Assembly (NCBI GenBank): GCA_964385175.1
Contig: CAYLNL010000009.1
Span: 31,635-95,634, forward strand
DNA length: 64,000 nucleotides
Reading direction: 5' to 3'
Source: CAYLNL01 sp964385175
GTDB lineage: Bacteria > Bacteroidota > Bacteroidia > Flavobacteriales > Flavobacteriaceae
The first letter of the stretch is position 1. Each line of letters opens with the position of its first letter. Made by a program: the position numbers and the translations under genes. Below, piece after piece: positions 26,404-34,510 of this stretch. The notes beneath the pieces are model-generated. The model made no database searches. It worked only from the letters and a program-made list of their open reading frames with translations, and had not been told where the DNA came from.

Positions 26404-27096
26404 TTATTTTTGAGAAGGGCTGGAATGGGCTTTGTTTACTATTTTCCCGCCGCTGCTGCGTTGAAAGGTTACTTTTCCGGTAGCATGAACTACGATGTCT
26501 GCACCACTGCTAACTCTGGCGGTACAATCTTCTGTGTAGAGGGAACCAGCGTTGATATCGCTGCCGCTGCTGGCTGCGGCTCTTAAAGAAGTAGCACTTC
26601 CGGAAATGTTTATGTCTGCACCGCTGCTGGTGTTGCAGGTTATTTCATTGGCTTCTGCCCGAATGGTGAGGTCTGACCCGCTACTTGCCTGTAGCTCTAA
26701 CAGGTCTGTTTTAATAACATCTGTACTTTCCATATCGGCTCCGCTGGATGTTTGCAGGAGGGTGATATTGGGAAGACTCACATATATTTTTTTGGAACGG
26801 CTTTTTCCAATAGGTTTTTCGGCGTGAATGTGGAGCCTGTCATCTGAGGTATCGGTGCGAATGAGGTCTATGATGTTTTCATCGGCTTCTACGGTAAGGG
26901 AGGCTTGGTTGCTTTGAGTAATATATACATCTAATCCTTCAGATGCTTTTATTTCGGTAATGGTTTCGGGCAAGTCCCGGTTCTCGGTAACTACATTGCC
27001 GTTTCCTCTTTTGCCGCCTGCCAGGTTTTCAAAATAGCAGGAGGTGAAAAATAAAGAGGCCATAAGGGTTACGATAATTTTTGCTAAGGTTGTCAT
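26404..27096 (-). CDS. DUF2807 (head-GIN domain) lipoprotein
   Basis: The 230-residue product starts with a lipoprotein signal (lipobox LFFTSC). GNGNVVTENRDLPETITEIKA leads into beta-helix repeats rich in Ser, Gly, Ala and Asp (SSGADMES, SSGSDLTI, SSGADINI, SSGSDINA), a typical DUF2807 pattern. The function is unknown. It is the last gene of the DUF4870-PadR-PspC unit, with a repeat- and gap-containing spacer between it and pspC. DUF2807 proteins near PspC genes are common in Bacteroidota. Confidence 0.85.
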   Translation of the reverse strand: MTTLAKIIVTLMASLFFTSCYFENLAGGKRGNGNVVTENRDLPETITEIKASEGLDVYITQSNQASLTVEADENIIDLIRTDTSDDRLHIHAEKPIGKSRSKKIYVSLPNITLLQTSSGADMESTDVIKTDLLELQASSGSDLTIRAEANEITCNTSSGADINISGSATSLRAAASSGSDINAGSLYTEDCTARVSSGADIVVHATGKVTFQRSSGGKIVNKAHSSPSQK

Positions 27097-27159
27097 GGTT
27101 TCTGTTTTTTAGATTTTTATTAGGTTGAATGTTACTATTTTGTCTGTCTTGTTTCTTTT

Positions 27160-27219
27160 TGTTCTTTGTTCTTTGTTCTTTGTTCTTTGTTCTTTGTTCT
27201 TTGTTCTTTGTTCTTTGTT
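27160..27219. repeat. heptanucleotide tandem repeat (GTTCTTT)n
   Basis: About eight and a half visible copies of the 7-base unit GTTCTTT run directly into the run of N. The true copy number is unknown because the gap hides the other end. It lies between the pspC and DUF2807 genes. Confidence 0.95.
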
Positions 27220-27319
27220 NNNNNNNNNNNNNNNNNNNNNNNNNNNNNNNNNNNNNNNNNNNNNNNNNNNNNNNNNNNNNNNNNNNNNNNNNNNNNNNNN
27301 NNNNNNNNNNNNNNNNNNN
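27220..27319. other. assembly gap (100 N)
   Basis: Exactly 100 N are present, a conventional placeholder for a gap of unknown size. It most likely reflects failure to assemble through the heptamer repeat. Confidence 0.98.
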
Positions 27320-27395
27320 CTTGTTTCTATTTTAACCGCTAAGGGTGTAAAGATGTTCGTATCAATTTTGAATTTATGATTCTGAATGTATTGTT

Positions 27396-29105
27396 TCACC
27401 GGGTTTTCTTTATCTGTATCCCATTCTTATCAATGGTCATTTGGTAGCTTTTATTGTTGTGCTTTCCCATGTCTATATTTACCCCGTCTTCATCAGCATT
27501 AAAGCTATTATCAGTATCACTCTCATCATTTAAACAATCTAAACACTCCAATTTGCCGGCATCATTCATTTTCCATAAATGATTCGTAATCTTACTATTG
27601 TAATACTGGCGGTTAGTTGTAATGCTGCTTCGTATATGCCCCCGCAAGCTGCTATCTAATTTAATGGTTGCTCCTGCCGGGATATAGAGGGTGAGATACA
27701 CTTCCTGGTTTCTGTATTTATTTTCATAGCCAGTGGTTAAAAAATTGTCCAATAGCAGCGTATCTCCCTCCGTGGCATACTGATATAATATATTTGCAGC
27801 TCGCTCCCGGGCGTTTTTATAATTGTTTCCTTCGGCTTCTTTTCTAATTTTTATGTAAGGAATAGTATCTTGGGAAGGTTTTATTGTGAGCCGAACTTTT
27901 TCGGAATATATTTTTTTAGTATCATTCTCGTCAGTGAGAATGTCAAACTCTGAGTGATTGTAGAAACGCCCGTCTTTGTTTTTCAATTCGGCCATGGTTA
28001 TAGTAAGTGTATCGGCGGTACGGAAGGGAAGGGGCTGAGTTTGTGTAACGCTCTCGTTGTAGGCGTGTTCTGAAAATTCTCGTACCCCTATGGAGATAAG
28101 TGCCATGAGGGCGATTAGCCACAAACCTAATAAGGTATATTTGGCGATTCTTCCCATAGATTTTAAGTTGGTTACCAGGATTTTCAGCCCTAAGTAGAAG
28201 AGGAAGAAAAAGGGTATGCCAACGGCTGTGAAAATGATGAGGGAAAGTAGCCACATGGGTAAACCGGTGGTATTTACTACTACTATAAAATCGCTCCAGG
28301 GGGTGGTCATGAAATCGAAAGTACCCACTGTAAATAAGGCAATAAACAAGGCTATGAGGGTACTGGCGGTAACGATAATGAGGATGATGCCGATGGCTTT
28401 GGCAAAGATTTTAACTATCAGGGTTATAATTTCTGCAATGGCATCGAAAAAGGCCGCCCAGGCGGAGCGCGCTTTCTTCCCTACTTTTTCATAGTCTATA
28501 TTTTTAATAGACTCGGCTACATTGTCTAAGCCTTCTTTTACTTTTTTTTCAATATTGCTTAGATTCACCGGCTCGCCTCTCATTTCTAACTTCTGGGCAT
28601 TGGTAGCTGCTTCGGGAACCAATATCCAGAAGAGAATATAGGCTAATAGCCCAAACCCGGAGAAGATGGTAAATAAGATGAATAACAATCGTATCCAAAG
28701 TACATCTACGCCTAAGTAATAACTCATGCCGGCGCATACACCTCCTATATATTTATTTTCGGTATCGCGGTAGAGCCGTTTGTTGGTCTTGCCGTAGGAA
28801 GGATTGTTATGGGCTTTAGAGGGGTTTTCAAAAATGGCCTCGTCCACCAAATAATCTTCAGGCTGCCCCATGATGCGGATTACTTCTTCTACTTCTTTCA
28901 TCCCGATTACTTGCCGGTCGTGTTGAATTTTTTCAGCGAACAATTCGGCGATACGGGCTTCCACATCGGCTATAATTTCATCTCTGCCCTGCTCACTGGT
29001 GAAGGAGCGTTTTATAACATCTAAATAGCGTTGCAATTTAAGGTAGGCGTCTTCGTCAATATGAAAAAACGTTCCTGCCAAGTTTATATTTACAGTCTTA
29101 TTCAT
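27396..29105 (-). CDS. PspC-domain membrane protein
   Basis: The 569-residue product starts with a cytoplasmic region of about 100 residues containing an acidic regulator-like helix pair. A PspC domain follows (about 105-170: RLYRDTENKYIGGVCAGMSYYLG and a hydrophobic helix ending FWILVPEA). Further membrane helices lie between about 225 and 340. A C-terminal extracytoplasmic domain is rich in beta structure. PspC domains are known from the phage-shock response. The gene overlaps the PadR regulator gene by eight bases, so expression is coupled to it. A periplasmic sensor or scaffold role is an inference. Confidence 0.9.
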   Translation of the reverse strand: MNKTVNINLAGTFFHIDEDAYLKLQRYLDVIKRSFTSEQGRDEIIADVEARIAELFAEKIQHDRQVIGMKEVEEVIRIMGQPEDYLVDEAIFENPSKAHNNPSYGKTNKRLYRDTENKYIGGVCAGMSYYLGVDVLWIRLLFILFTIFSGFGLLAYILFWILVPEAATNAQKLEMRGEPVNLSNIEKKVKEGLDNVAESIKNIDYEKVGKKARSAWAAFFDAIAEIITLIVKIFAKAIGIILIIVTASTLIALFIALFTVGTFDFMTTPWSDFIVVVNTTGLPMWLLSLIIFTAVGIPFFFLFYLGLKILVTNLKSMGRIAKYTLLGLWLIALMALISIGVREFSEHAYNESVTQTQPLPFRTADTLTITMAELKNKDGRFYNHSEFDILTDENDTKKIYSEKVRLTIKPSQDTIPYIKIRKEAEGNNYKNARERAANILYQYATEGDTLLLDNFLTTGYENKYRNQEVYLTLYIPAGATIKLDSSLRGHIRSSITTNRQYYNSKITNHLWKMNDAGKLECLDCLNDESDTDNSFNADEDGVNIDMGKHNNKSYQMTIDKNGIQIKKTR

Positions 29106-29442
29106 GATTGATAGGTTTATGGTTCGTTACTAAGTTTACAGCATTTTTTAAGTCTATCCAGGTAGCGTGAAGCTCTCCCAGGAAAATTTTCCCCGTTTCA
29201 GTAAGAGTGTAATATTTTCGGGGTGGGCCAGAAGTAGATTCTTCCCAGCGATAATTGAGCAACCCGTCATTTTTGAGCCTTGTGAGCAGGGGATAGACGG
29301 TTCCTTCTACCACCAGCATTTTAGCTTCCTTGAGTGTCTCTAATATTTCAGAGGCATACTTGTCTGTATCCTGCAAAATAGATAAGATACAATACTCCAG
29401 GACTCCTTTGCGCATCTGCGCTTTTGTGTTTTCTATATTCAT
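29098..29442 (-). CDS. PadR-family transcriptional regulator
   Basis: The 114-residue product has the PadR winged-helix pattern: KGVLEYCILSILQDTDKYASEILETL, then VVEGTVYPLLTRLKNDGLL and the wing GPPRKYYTLTETG. PadR proteins repress neighbouring genes and respond to small molecules or membrane stress. It lies between the DUF4870 and PspC genes, 12 bases from the first and overlapping the second. It therefore probably autoregulates this operon. Confidence 0.95.
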   Translation of the reverse strand: MNIENTKAQMRKGVLEYCILSILQDTDKYASEILETLKEAKMLVVEGTVYPLLTRLKNDGLLNYRWEESTSGPPRKYYTLTETGKIFLGELHATWIDLKNAVNLVTNHKPINHE

Positions 29443-29454
29443 AGGTTCCTGTTT

Positions 29455-29925
29455 TTATTTTATAAATTTTATAGTCAATGGGTAACGATAGGCTATCCCT
29501 TCATTAGCCCGTATAGCAGCTATAATGGTACAAAATACATCTATTACAAAAATTCCCAACCCTATAATTCCTACTATACCCAGATACCATAATCCACTGC
29601 CCAGGCTAAAAATATCGTCTATATCTACATGAATCTGATGAGTGTTATGCCGTAAAATATCAATTACGTCAATCACATTCCAGGCAGTCATAAGAAAGAA
29701 AGGAATGCTAATGAGCCCCAATACAATACTATACAACAACAGGCTTACCTGGAAGTTTAGCGCTTGTTTGCCATTGTAATCTACAAATTCTGACTGATTT
29801 TTATTAGATATCCATAATACGAGTGGAACGATAAAGTTTCCAAATGGAATGAAATACTTAGAGAAGGTGGAAATATGAATAAGAGAACTTATTGTTTTGT
29901 GATGCTTTTCTATGGGTGTTTCCAT
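29455..29925 (-). CDS. DUF4870 membrane protein
   Basis: The 156-residue product has three or four hydrophobic helices. The segment YFIPFGNFIVPLVLWISNK followed by FVDYNGKQALNFQ is typical of DUF4870 (Tic20-like) membrane proteins. Function is unknown. It is the first gene of the PadR-PspC-DUF2807 unit, behind a -7 box. Confidence 0.88.
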   Translation of the reverse strand: METPIEKHHKTISSLIHISTFSKYFIPFGNFIVPLVLWISNKNQSEFVDYNGKQALNFQVSLLLYSIVLGLISIPFFLMTAWNVIDVIDILRHNTHQIHVDIDDIFSLGSGLWYLGIVGIIGLGIFVIDVFCTIIAAIRANEGIAYRYPLTIKFIK

Positions 29926-29944
29926 AACCTACTATTTTTTTATG

Positions 29945-29952
29945 CAAATATA
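29945..29952 (-). promoter_or_regulatory. -7 promoter box TATATTTG for the DUF4870-PadR-PspC operon
   Basis: An exact TAnnTTTG on the minus strand lies 20 bases before the DUF4870 start. This is a candidate site for PadR control. Confidence 0.55.
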
Positions 29953-30113
29953 CTGTTGAAAAAAAGTACTATGCAATACAAGGTATTATAATTTAACTTA
30001 TATTTAACATTTATAACTATTGTACAGAAGGGTGAACATATTTAAAAAAAACCAAGCTGGTAGGGAATAATAGCGAAACCAAGCCTGTTATGTAAACATC
30101 TACCTCCTTATCT

Positions 30114-30121
30114 TATATTTG
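30114..30121 (+). promoter_or_regulatory. -7 promoter box TATATTTG for porT
   Basis: An exact TAnnTTTG overlaps the TTG at 30119 that would begin the longest open frame, so translation must start at the ATG at 30137. Confidence 0.6.
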
Positions 30122-30136
30122 TACAAACATTCTGAA

Positions 30137-30814
30137 ATGAAATACACCTGCATTCTTTTTACCTGGTTGTGTGCGCTCACGGGTGCGATTGCCCAGGAAA
30201 CTCTTTCTACCGCTTATTTAGAAGACCAATTTTATGCAGGAATTACCTATAATCTTCTTCTTGAGAAACCTGCGGATGTATCTCAAACCAATTTTTCTAA
30301 CGGTGTTCAGCTGGGGTATATACGAGATATTCCCCTAAATCCCCGCGGAAATAAGGGTTTGGGGGTGGGGTTTGGGTATGCTGTAGATTCTTACTATACA
30401 AACCTGCGAGCCTCCAGGGTAGGGGGTATGGTTACTTATGAAACCATAGCACCCGGTGTTTCTTACAAGCGCAATAAACTGGAAATTCATTCTGTGGAAA
30501 TGCCTGTTGAATTCAGGTGGCGTACCTCTACTGCAGAATCCTATAAATTTTGGCGTATCTATACCGGTATAAAACTTAGTTACGCATTCGCCAACGCTTC
30601 AAAATATATAGAATCTCAGCAAAAAGATAAATTTTTTAACCCAGATGTACGCCGTTTTCAGTATGGGTGCTATCTGAGCGTGGGCTATAATACCTGGAAT
30701 TTCTATGCTAACTATCAAATTACCCCTCTTTTTAAAGACTCTGTTATCACCACCTCTGGCAATGCAGTATCCATGCACGCCCTTAAAATAGGGCTGTTGT
30801 TTTATATTTTATAA
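30137..30814 (+). CDS. porT: PorT/SprT-like outer-membrane protein of the type IX secretion system
   Basis: The 225-residue product has a signal peptide (1-19, ending AIAQ) and a small outer-membrane barrel. The segment LEIHSVEMPVEFRWRTS followed by YKFWRIYTGIK is the hallmark of PorT (SprT in gliding flavobacteria), which is needed for T9SS secretion and gliding. The closing segment MHALKIGLLFYIL fits a barrel strand. The window also encodes three likely T9SS cargo proteins (42.7-57.6 kb). It is a single gene convergent with ilvE, 14 bases apart. Confidence 0.87.
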   Translation: MKYTCILFTWLCALTGAIAQETLSTAYLEDQFYAGITYNLLLEKPADVSQTNFSNGVQLGYIRDIPLNPRGNKGLGVGFGYAVDSYYTNLRASRVGGMVTYETIAPGVSYKRNKLEIHSVEMPVEFRWRTSTAESYKFWRIYTGIKLSYAFANASKYIESQQKDKFFNPDVRRFQYGCYLSVGYNTWNFYANYQITPLFKDSVITTSGNAVSMHALKIGLLFYIL

Positions 30815-30827
30815 GTATAATTCTCAA

Positions 30828-31895
30828 TTAAGATACCTCATACCGCCAGCCAAAAGCATCGGTCGCCCGGTTGTATTGGATATCCATAATGGCATTTTTT
30901 AATATCTCTGCGTATGACTGTACCTGTGCAGATAGTTCATACACCTTTCCTTTATAGCCAAAAGCCGCTACCGGGTTAACCACGGCAGCCGTGCCACTCC
31001 CAAAAATCTCCAGGAGCGTTCCCGCCTCCCATGCCTGTAATAACTCATGCACGGTTACCGGGCGCACCTCTGTTTCTATACCTTTGCGGGCAGCCAATTC
31101 TAATATGCTTTTTCGTGTAACCCCATCTAAAATACGGTCATTGGCAGGAGTGGTAACCAGTTTATTCCCGAAACGGAAAAAAATATTCATTGTCCCGGCC
31201 TCCTCCAGGTATTTATGCGTACTGGCATCAGTCCACAACACCTGTTGAAACCCTTCTTCTATAGCCAGTTGGGTAGGGTAGAACTGCCCTGCATAATTAC
31301 CCGCCGCCTTTGCAAAACCAATACCCCCATCAGCCGCACGGCTATACTGCTCCTCAATTTTTATGCGGATAGGTTTTGCATAGTATGCCTGAACCGGAGA
31401 GCAAATGATAATAAATTTATACGCATTTGCAGCGGTTGCCAGGATAGTAGGCTGTGTAGCAATCATAAACGGGCGAATATAGAGCGAATTCCCTTTTCCT
31501 TTTTTAATCCATTCTCTATCCAGGTGAAGCAATGCCCGAAGGCCCTCAAAAAAAACCGCTTCCGGGAGTTCTGGCATCGCCAGCCGTTTTGCCGAAACAT
31601 TCAGCCGTTTGAGATTTTCTTCCGGGCGAAAAAGCCATACCCTGTCTTCTTCATCCTTATACGCCTTCATCCCTTCAAATATTGCCTGCCCATAATGGAA
31701 AACCCTTGCTGACGGCTCTAATTGTATAGGTTGGTAAGGAACTATCCGGGAAATATCCCAGTTACCCCGCTCATAATCGCAAACCAGCATGTGGTCTGTA
31801 AAAACCGTTCCGAAAGACAGGTTTTCAAAATTTACCTCATGAATGCGGGAAGCTTTCGCCCGCTCTATGTCAATAGCTACTATTTCGTTTTTCAT
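30828..31895 (-). CDS. ilvE: branched-chain amino acid aminotransferase
   Basis: The 355-residue PLP enzyme of fold type IV transfers the amino group in leucine, isoleucine and valine metabolism. Seen are FHYGQAIFEGMKAY, LYIRPFMIAT, the Schiff-base Lys in FAKAAGNYAG, YLEEAGTMNIFF and ILDGVTRKSILELA. The longest frame starts at a GTG two codons upstream; the ATG at 31895 is preferred. A near match to the -7 box (TATTTTCG) lies at 31915-31922. Confidence 0.95.
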   Translation of the reverse strand: MKNEIVAIDIERAKASRIHEVNFENLSFGTVFTDHMLVCDYERGNWDISRIVPYQPIQLEPSARVFHYGQAIFEGMKAYKDEEDRVWLFRPEENLKRLNVSAKRLAMPELPEAVFFEGLRALLHLDREWIKKGKGNSLYIRPFMIATQPTILATAANAYKFIIICSPVQAYYAKPIRIKIEEQYSRAADGGIGFAKAAGNYAGQFYPTQLAIEEGFQQVLWTDASTHKYLEEAGTMNIFFRFGNKLVTTPANDRILDGVTRKSILELAARKGIETEVRPVTVHELLQAWEAGTLLEIFGSGTAAVVNPVAAFGYKGKVYELSAQVQSYAEILKNAIMDIQYNRATDAFGWRYEVS

Positions 31896-32002
31896 AATCA
31901 CCGAAATTTTTTTGCGAAAATAATCAATTTAAACTGTTTCTATCTCCCAAAAAATAATTTTCTTTGCACCCACATATACACATAACCTATAAAACAAATA
32001 GT

Positions 32003-32494
32003 ATGAAAAAATATCTCATTCTCATAACAACCCTTTCGCTACTCGCTGCCTGTAAAAGAGAAGCCAAACAAGAGCCTCAAACCCCGGAAAAAAACTACCA
32101 GTCATACGGAGCCAGCATATCGCCCGATGACGCCATGTCAGTATCTCAACTCGCCCAACTATACGCCACCCTGAAAGCGGGCGATTCTGTTACAGCCAAA
32201 TTCACCGGCGATATAGAAAAAGTATGCCAGAAAAAAGGATGCTGGTTCACCGTACAATTAGATGAAAAACAAACCCTCATGGTGCGTTTCAAAGACTACG
32301 GGTTTTTTATTCCCAAAGATGTGGCTACCCGTGGAGCAATAGTAGAAGGTATAGCCTTTTTGCGCGAAACTTCTGTAGCCGAGCTACAGCACTTTGCGCA
32401 GGACGCCGGGAAACCGCAGGCAGAAATAGACGCTATTACCCAGCCTAAGTGGGAAATTGCCTTTGAAGCCTCTGGGTTGCTCATAGAAAAATAA
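32003..32494 (+). CDS. DUF4920-like lipoprotein
   Basis: The 163-residue product has a lipobox (LLAAC) and a single domain with SYGASISPDDAMSVSQL, KVCQKKGCWFTVQL and MVRFKDYGFFIPKD, matching the Bacteroidota family DUF4920. The paired cysteines in VCQKKGCW could bind metal or form a disulfide. Function is unknown. The longer open frame starting at 31964 lacks a signal peptide at its N-terminus and was rejected. The mnmD gene follows after 76 bases and may be co-transcribed. Confidence 0.85.
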   Translation: MKKYLILITTLSLLAACKREAKQEPQTPEKNYQSYGASISPDDAMSVSQLAQLYATLKAGDSVTAKFTGDIEKVCQKKGCWFTVQLDEKQTLMVRFKDYGFFIPKDVATRGAIVEGIAFLRETSVAELQHFAQDAGKPQAEIDAITQPKWEIAFEASGLLIEK

Positions 32495-32570
32495 GTGCTA
32501 TTCGCACAAACTAACCCCGTTTCCCAAGGGCTCAACCTTTCCCCAAAAACAAACAGGGTATAAATTTCCT

Positions 32571-33251
32571 ATGCGCCGCCAATTCCTCCTCACTGCCGAT
32601 GGCTCTCCTACTCTATACCTGCCCGATTGGGATGAGACCTATCACTCCCGCCATGGCGCCATTGGCGAGGCGTATCATGTTTTTATAAAAAACGGCTTTG
32701 CATTGTTGGCGCCTGCTCAAAAACCCCTCTCCATCTTAGAAATGGGCTTTGGTACGGGTTTAAATACCTTTATTACCTGCCTGGAAGCCGAAAAATACCA
32801 ATGCCCGGTTTACTACGAGGCGGTAGAGGCCTATCCTCTTTCTCCCTCAGAAGCCATTTCACTCAACTATCCCGGTTATCTATACCCATCTGCCCAAAAC
32901 TCCCTTTTTACTGCTATGCACCAGCTACCCTGGGAAGAAGGACACCAGCTTTCCGAATATCTTACATTTAAAAAACGACAACAATTTTTTTCAGATATTC
33001 GCGATACAGCCCGTTTTAACCTTATCTATTTTGATGCCTTTAGTCCCCGTGTACAGCCCGAACTATGGGAAGAACCTATCTTTATAAATATGTATGCCTC
33101 TCTACAGCCTGGCGGAATCCTGGTAACCTATTGCGCCAAAGGCGCTGTGCGAAGAACCCTTCAGGAGGTTGGGTTTATGGTGGAACGGCTGCCCGGCCCT
33201 CCCGGAAAACGCGAGATGCTGCGCGCTCGTAAGAATATAACTGGCGGATGA
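32571..33251 (+). CDS. mnmD: tRNA (mnm5s2U34) methyltransferase MnmD
   Basis: The 226-residue product is the stand-alone methyltransferase half of MnmC. It has the SAM-binding LEMGFGTGLNTF, then YEAVEAYPLS, FNLIYFDAFSPRVQPELW and GGILVTYCAKGAVRR. MnmD makes the final methylation of 5-methylaminomethyl-2-thiouridine in the tRNA wobble position. The oxidase half of MnmC is absent, as expected for MnmD. Confidence 0.92.
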   Translation: MRRQFLLTADGSPTLYLPDWDETYHSRHGAIGEAYHVFIKNGFALLAPAQKPLSILEMGFGTGLNTFITCLEAEKYQCPVYYEAVEAYPLSPSEAISLNYPGYLYPSAQNSLFTAMHQLPWEEGHQLSEYLTFKKRQQFFSDIRDTARFNLIYFDAFSPRVQPELWEEPIFINMYASLQPGGILVTYCAKGAVRRTLQEVGFMVERLPGPPGKREMLRARKNITGG

Positions 33252-33660
33252 GAACGAAGAAGTAAGAACCAAGAGCCAGGACAGTTTTTATTTTTAAATA
33301 GCCGATGGTTTTAACCGTCGGCTTTGGAATTTTTATTTTTAAGTAGTAGCCAGCTATTTTAATCGTTGGCCATGGTTTTGCGATAAAAAATGGAATCAAG
33401 AGCCAAGAAAGAAGAACCAAGACAGTTTTTATTTTTAAATAGCCGATGGTTTTAACCGTCGGCTTTGGAATTTTTATTTTTAAGTAGTAGCCAGCTATTT
33501 TAATCGTTGGCCATGGTTTTGCGATAAAAAATGGAATCAAGAGCCAAGAAAGAAGAACCAAGACAATTTTTATTTTTAAATAGCCCATGGTTTTAACCAT
33601 CGGCTTTGGAATTTTTATTTTTGAACAGTAGTCGGCGATTTTAATTATCGGCTTTAGTAG
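33252..33660. repeat. tandem repeat, period 141 bases, with an internal palindrome
   Basis: Units start at 33281, 33422 and about 33563, so the period is 141 bases with about 2.7 copies. Each unit holds the near-perfect palindrome AGCCGATGGTTTTAACCGTC plus GGCT, a poly-T/A stretch and a related arm pair AGCCAGCTATTTTAATCG. Flanking AAGAACCAAGAGCCAGG-like phrases resemble those at 15349-15410. Because 141 is a multiple of three, a repetitive reading frame exists on the minus strand, but it is not a gene. Confidence 0.9.
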
Positions 33661-33696
33661 TAAATTCAGCTTTTATAATTACTCAACGGAAAACCC

Positions 33697-33704
33697 TATC
33701 TTTG
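33697..33704 (+). promoter_or_regulatory. -7 promoter box TATCTTTG for fabG
   Basis: An exact TAnnTTTG lies 38 bases before the fabG ATG. Confidence 0.55.
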
Positions 33705-33742
33705 ATGGCTGAATGTAAAATAGCCCATTAATTATATAAAAT

Positions 33743-34489
33743 ATGAAAGAGTTAGCAGGAAAAACTGTCATCATCACCGGAGCCAGCCGCGGTATCGGCA
33801 AAGGCATCGCCCAACTGTTTGCACGCGAGGGCGCCCAGGTAGCCTTTACCTATAGCGCATCTGTAGAAGCCGCCCAGGCATTGGAAGCCGAATTGGCTTC
33901 ACACGGCATAAAGGCGAGAGGGTATCGCAGCAACGCCGCCCATTTTGAAGAAGCCCATCAACTCGTAGAACAAGTAATGGCAGATTTTGGAACGGTAGAT
34001 GTATTGATAAACAACGCCGGGATTACCAAAGACAATTTACTGATGCGCATGTCTGAGGCAGATTTTGATGAAGTTATCAATATAAACCTCAAGTCGGCTT
34101 TTAATATGACTAAAGCGGTATTGCGCCCTATGCTCAAGCAACGAAAAGGCTCCATCATCAATATGAGTAGTGTGGTAGGGGTGAAAGGTAATGCAGGGCA
34201 GGCCAACTATGCCGCTTCTAAAGCTGGTATGCTGGGCTTCACCAAATCCGTAGCCTTAGAATTAGGCTCTCGCAACATTCGCTGCAACGCTATTGCACCT
34301 GGTTTCATTGAAACAGAAATGACAGCGAAGTTAGACGAAAAAGTAGTTCAAGGCTGGCGGGAAAATATTCCGCTGAAAAGAGGTGGCACACCCGAAGATG
34401 TAGCGAATGCCTGTTTGTTTTTAGCCTCCGAGCGCAGCGCCTATATAACCGGTCAGGTGTTGCACGTGGATGGTGGCATGCTCACATAA
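33743..34489 (+). CDS. fabG: 3-oxoacyl-[acyl-carrier-protein] reductase
   Basis: The 248-residue short-chain dehydrogenase has the NADP motif TGASRGIGKGIA (12-23), NNAG at 90-93 and the catalytic Ser 143, Tyr 156 and Lys 160 (NMSSVVG, YAASK). The length and the C-terminal YITGQVLHVDGGM fit FabG, which performs the first reduction in fatty-acid elongation. It is followed by the VWA gene after 21 bases, probably on one transcript. Confidence 0.95.
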   Translation: MKELAGKTVIITGASRGIGKGIAQLFAREGAQVAFTYSASVEAAQALEAELASHGIKARGYRSNAAHFEEAHQLVEQVMADFGTVDVLINNAGITKDNLLMRMSEADFDEVININLKSAFNMTKAVLRPMLKQRKGSIINMSSVVGVKGNAGQANYAASKAGMLGFTKSVALELGSRNIRCNAIAPGFIETEMTAKLDEKVVQGWRENIPLKRGGTPEDVANACLFLASERSAYITGQVLHVDGGMLT

Positions 34490-34510
34490 TGTTCAATCCC
34501 CCAAATGTAG

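Noticed and set aside
27109..27399. Minus-strand frame with GTG start overlapping the pspC stop, containing NKEQRTK repeats
   Set aside because: It is read through the heptamer repeat and the run of N, and has no protein-like composition outside the repeat.
33175..33600. 141-codon minus-strand frame with repeated hydrophobic segments
   Set aside because: It is the translation of the 141-base tandem repeat and of the end of mnmD in antisense. The repetition comes from the DNA period, not from a protein.
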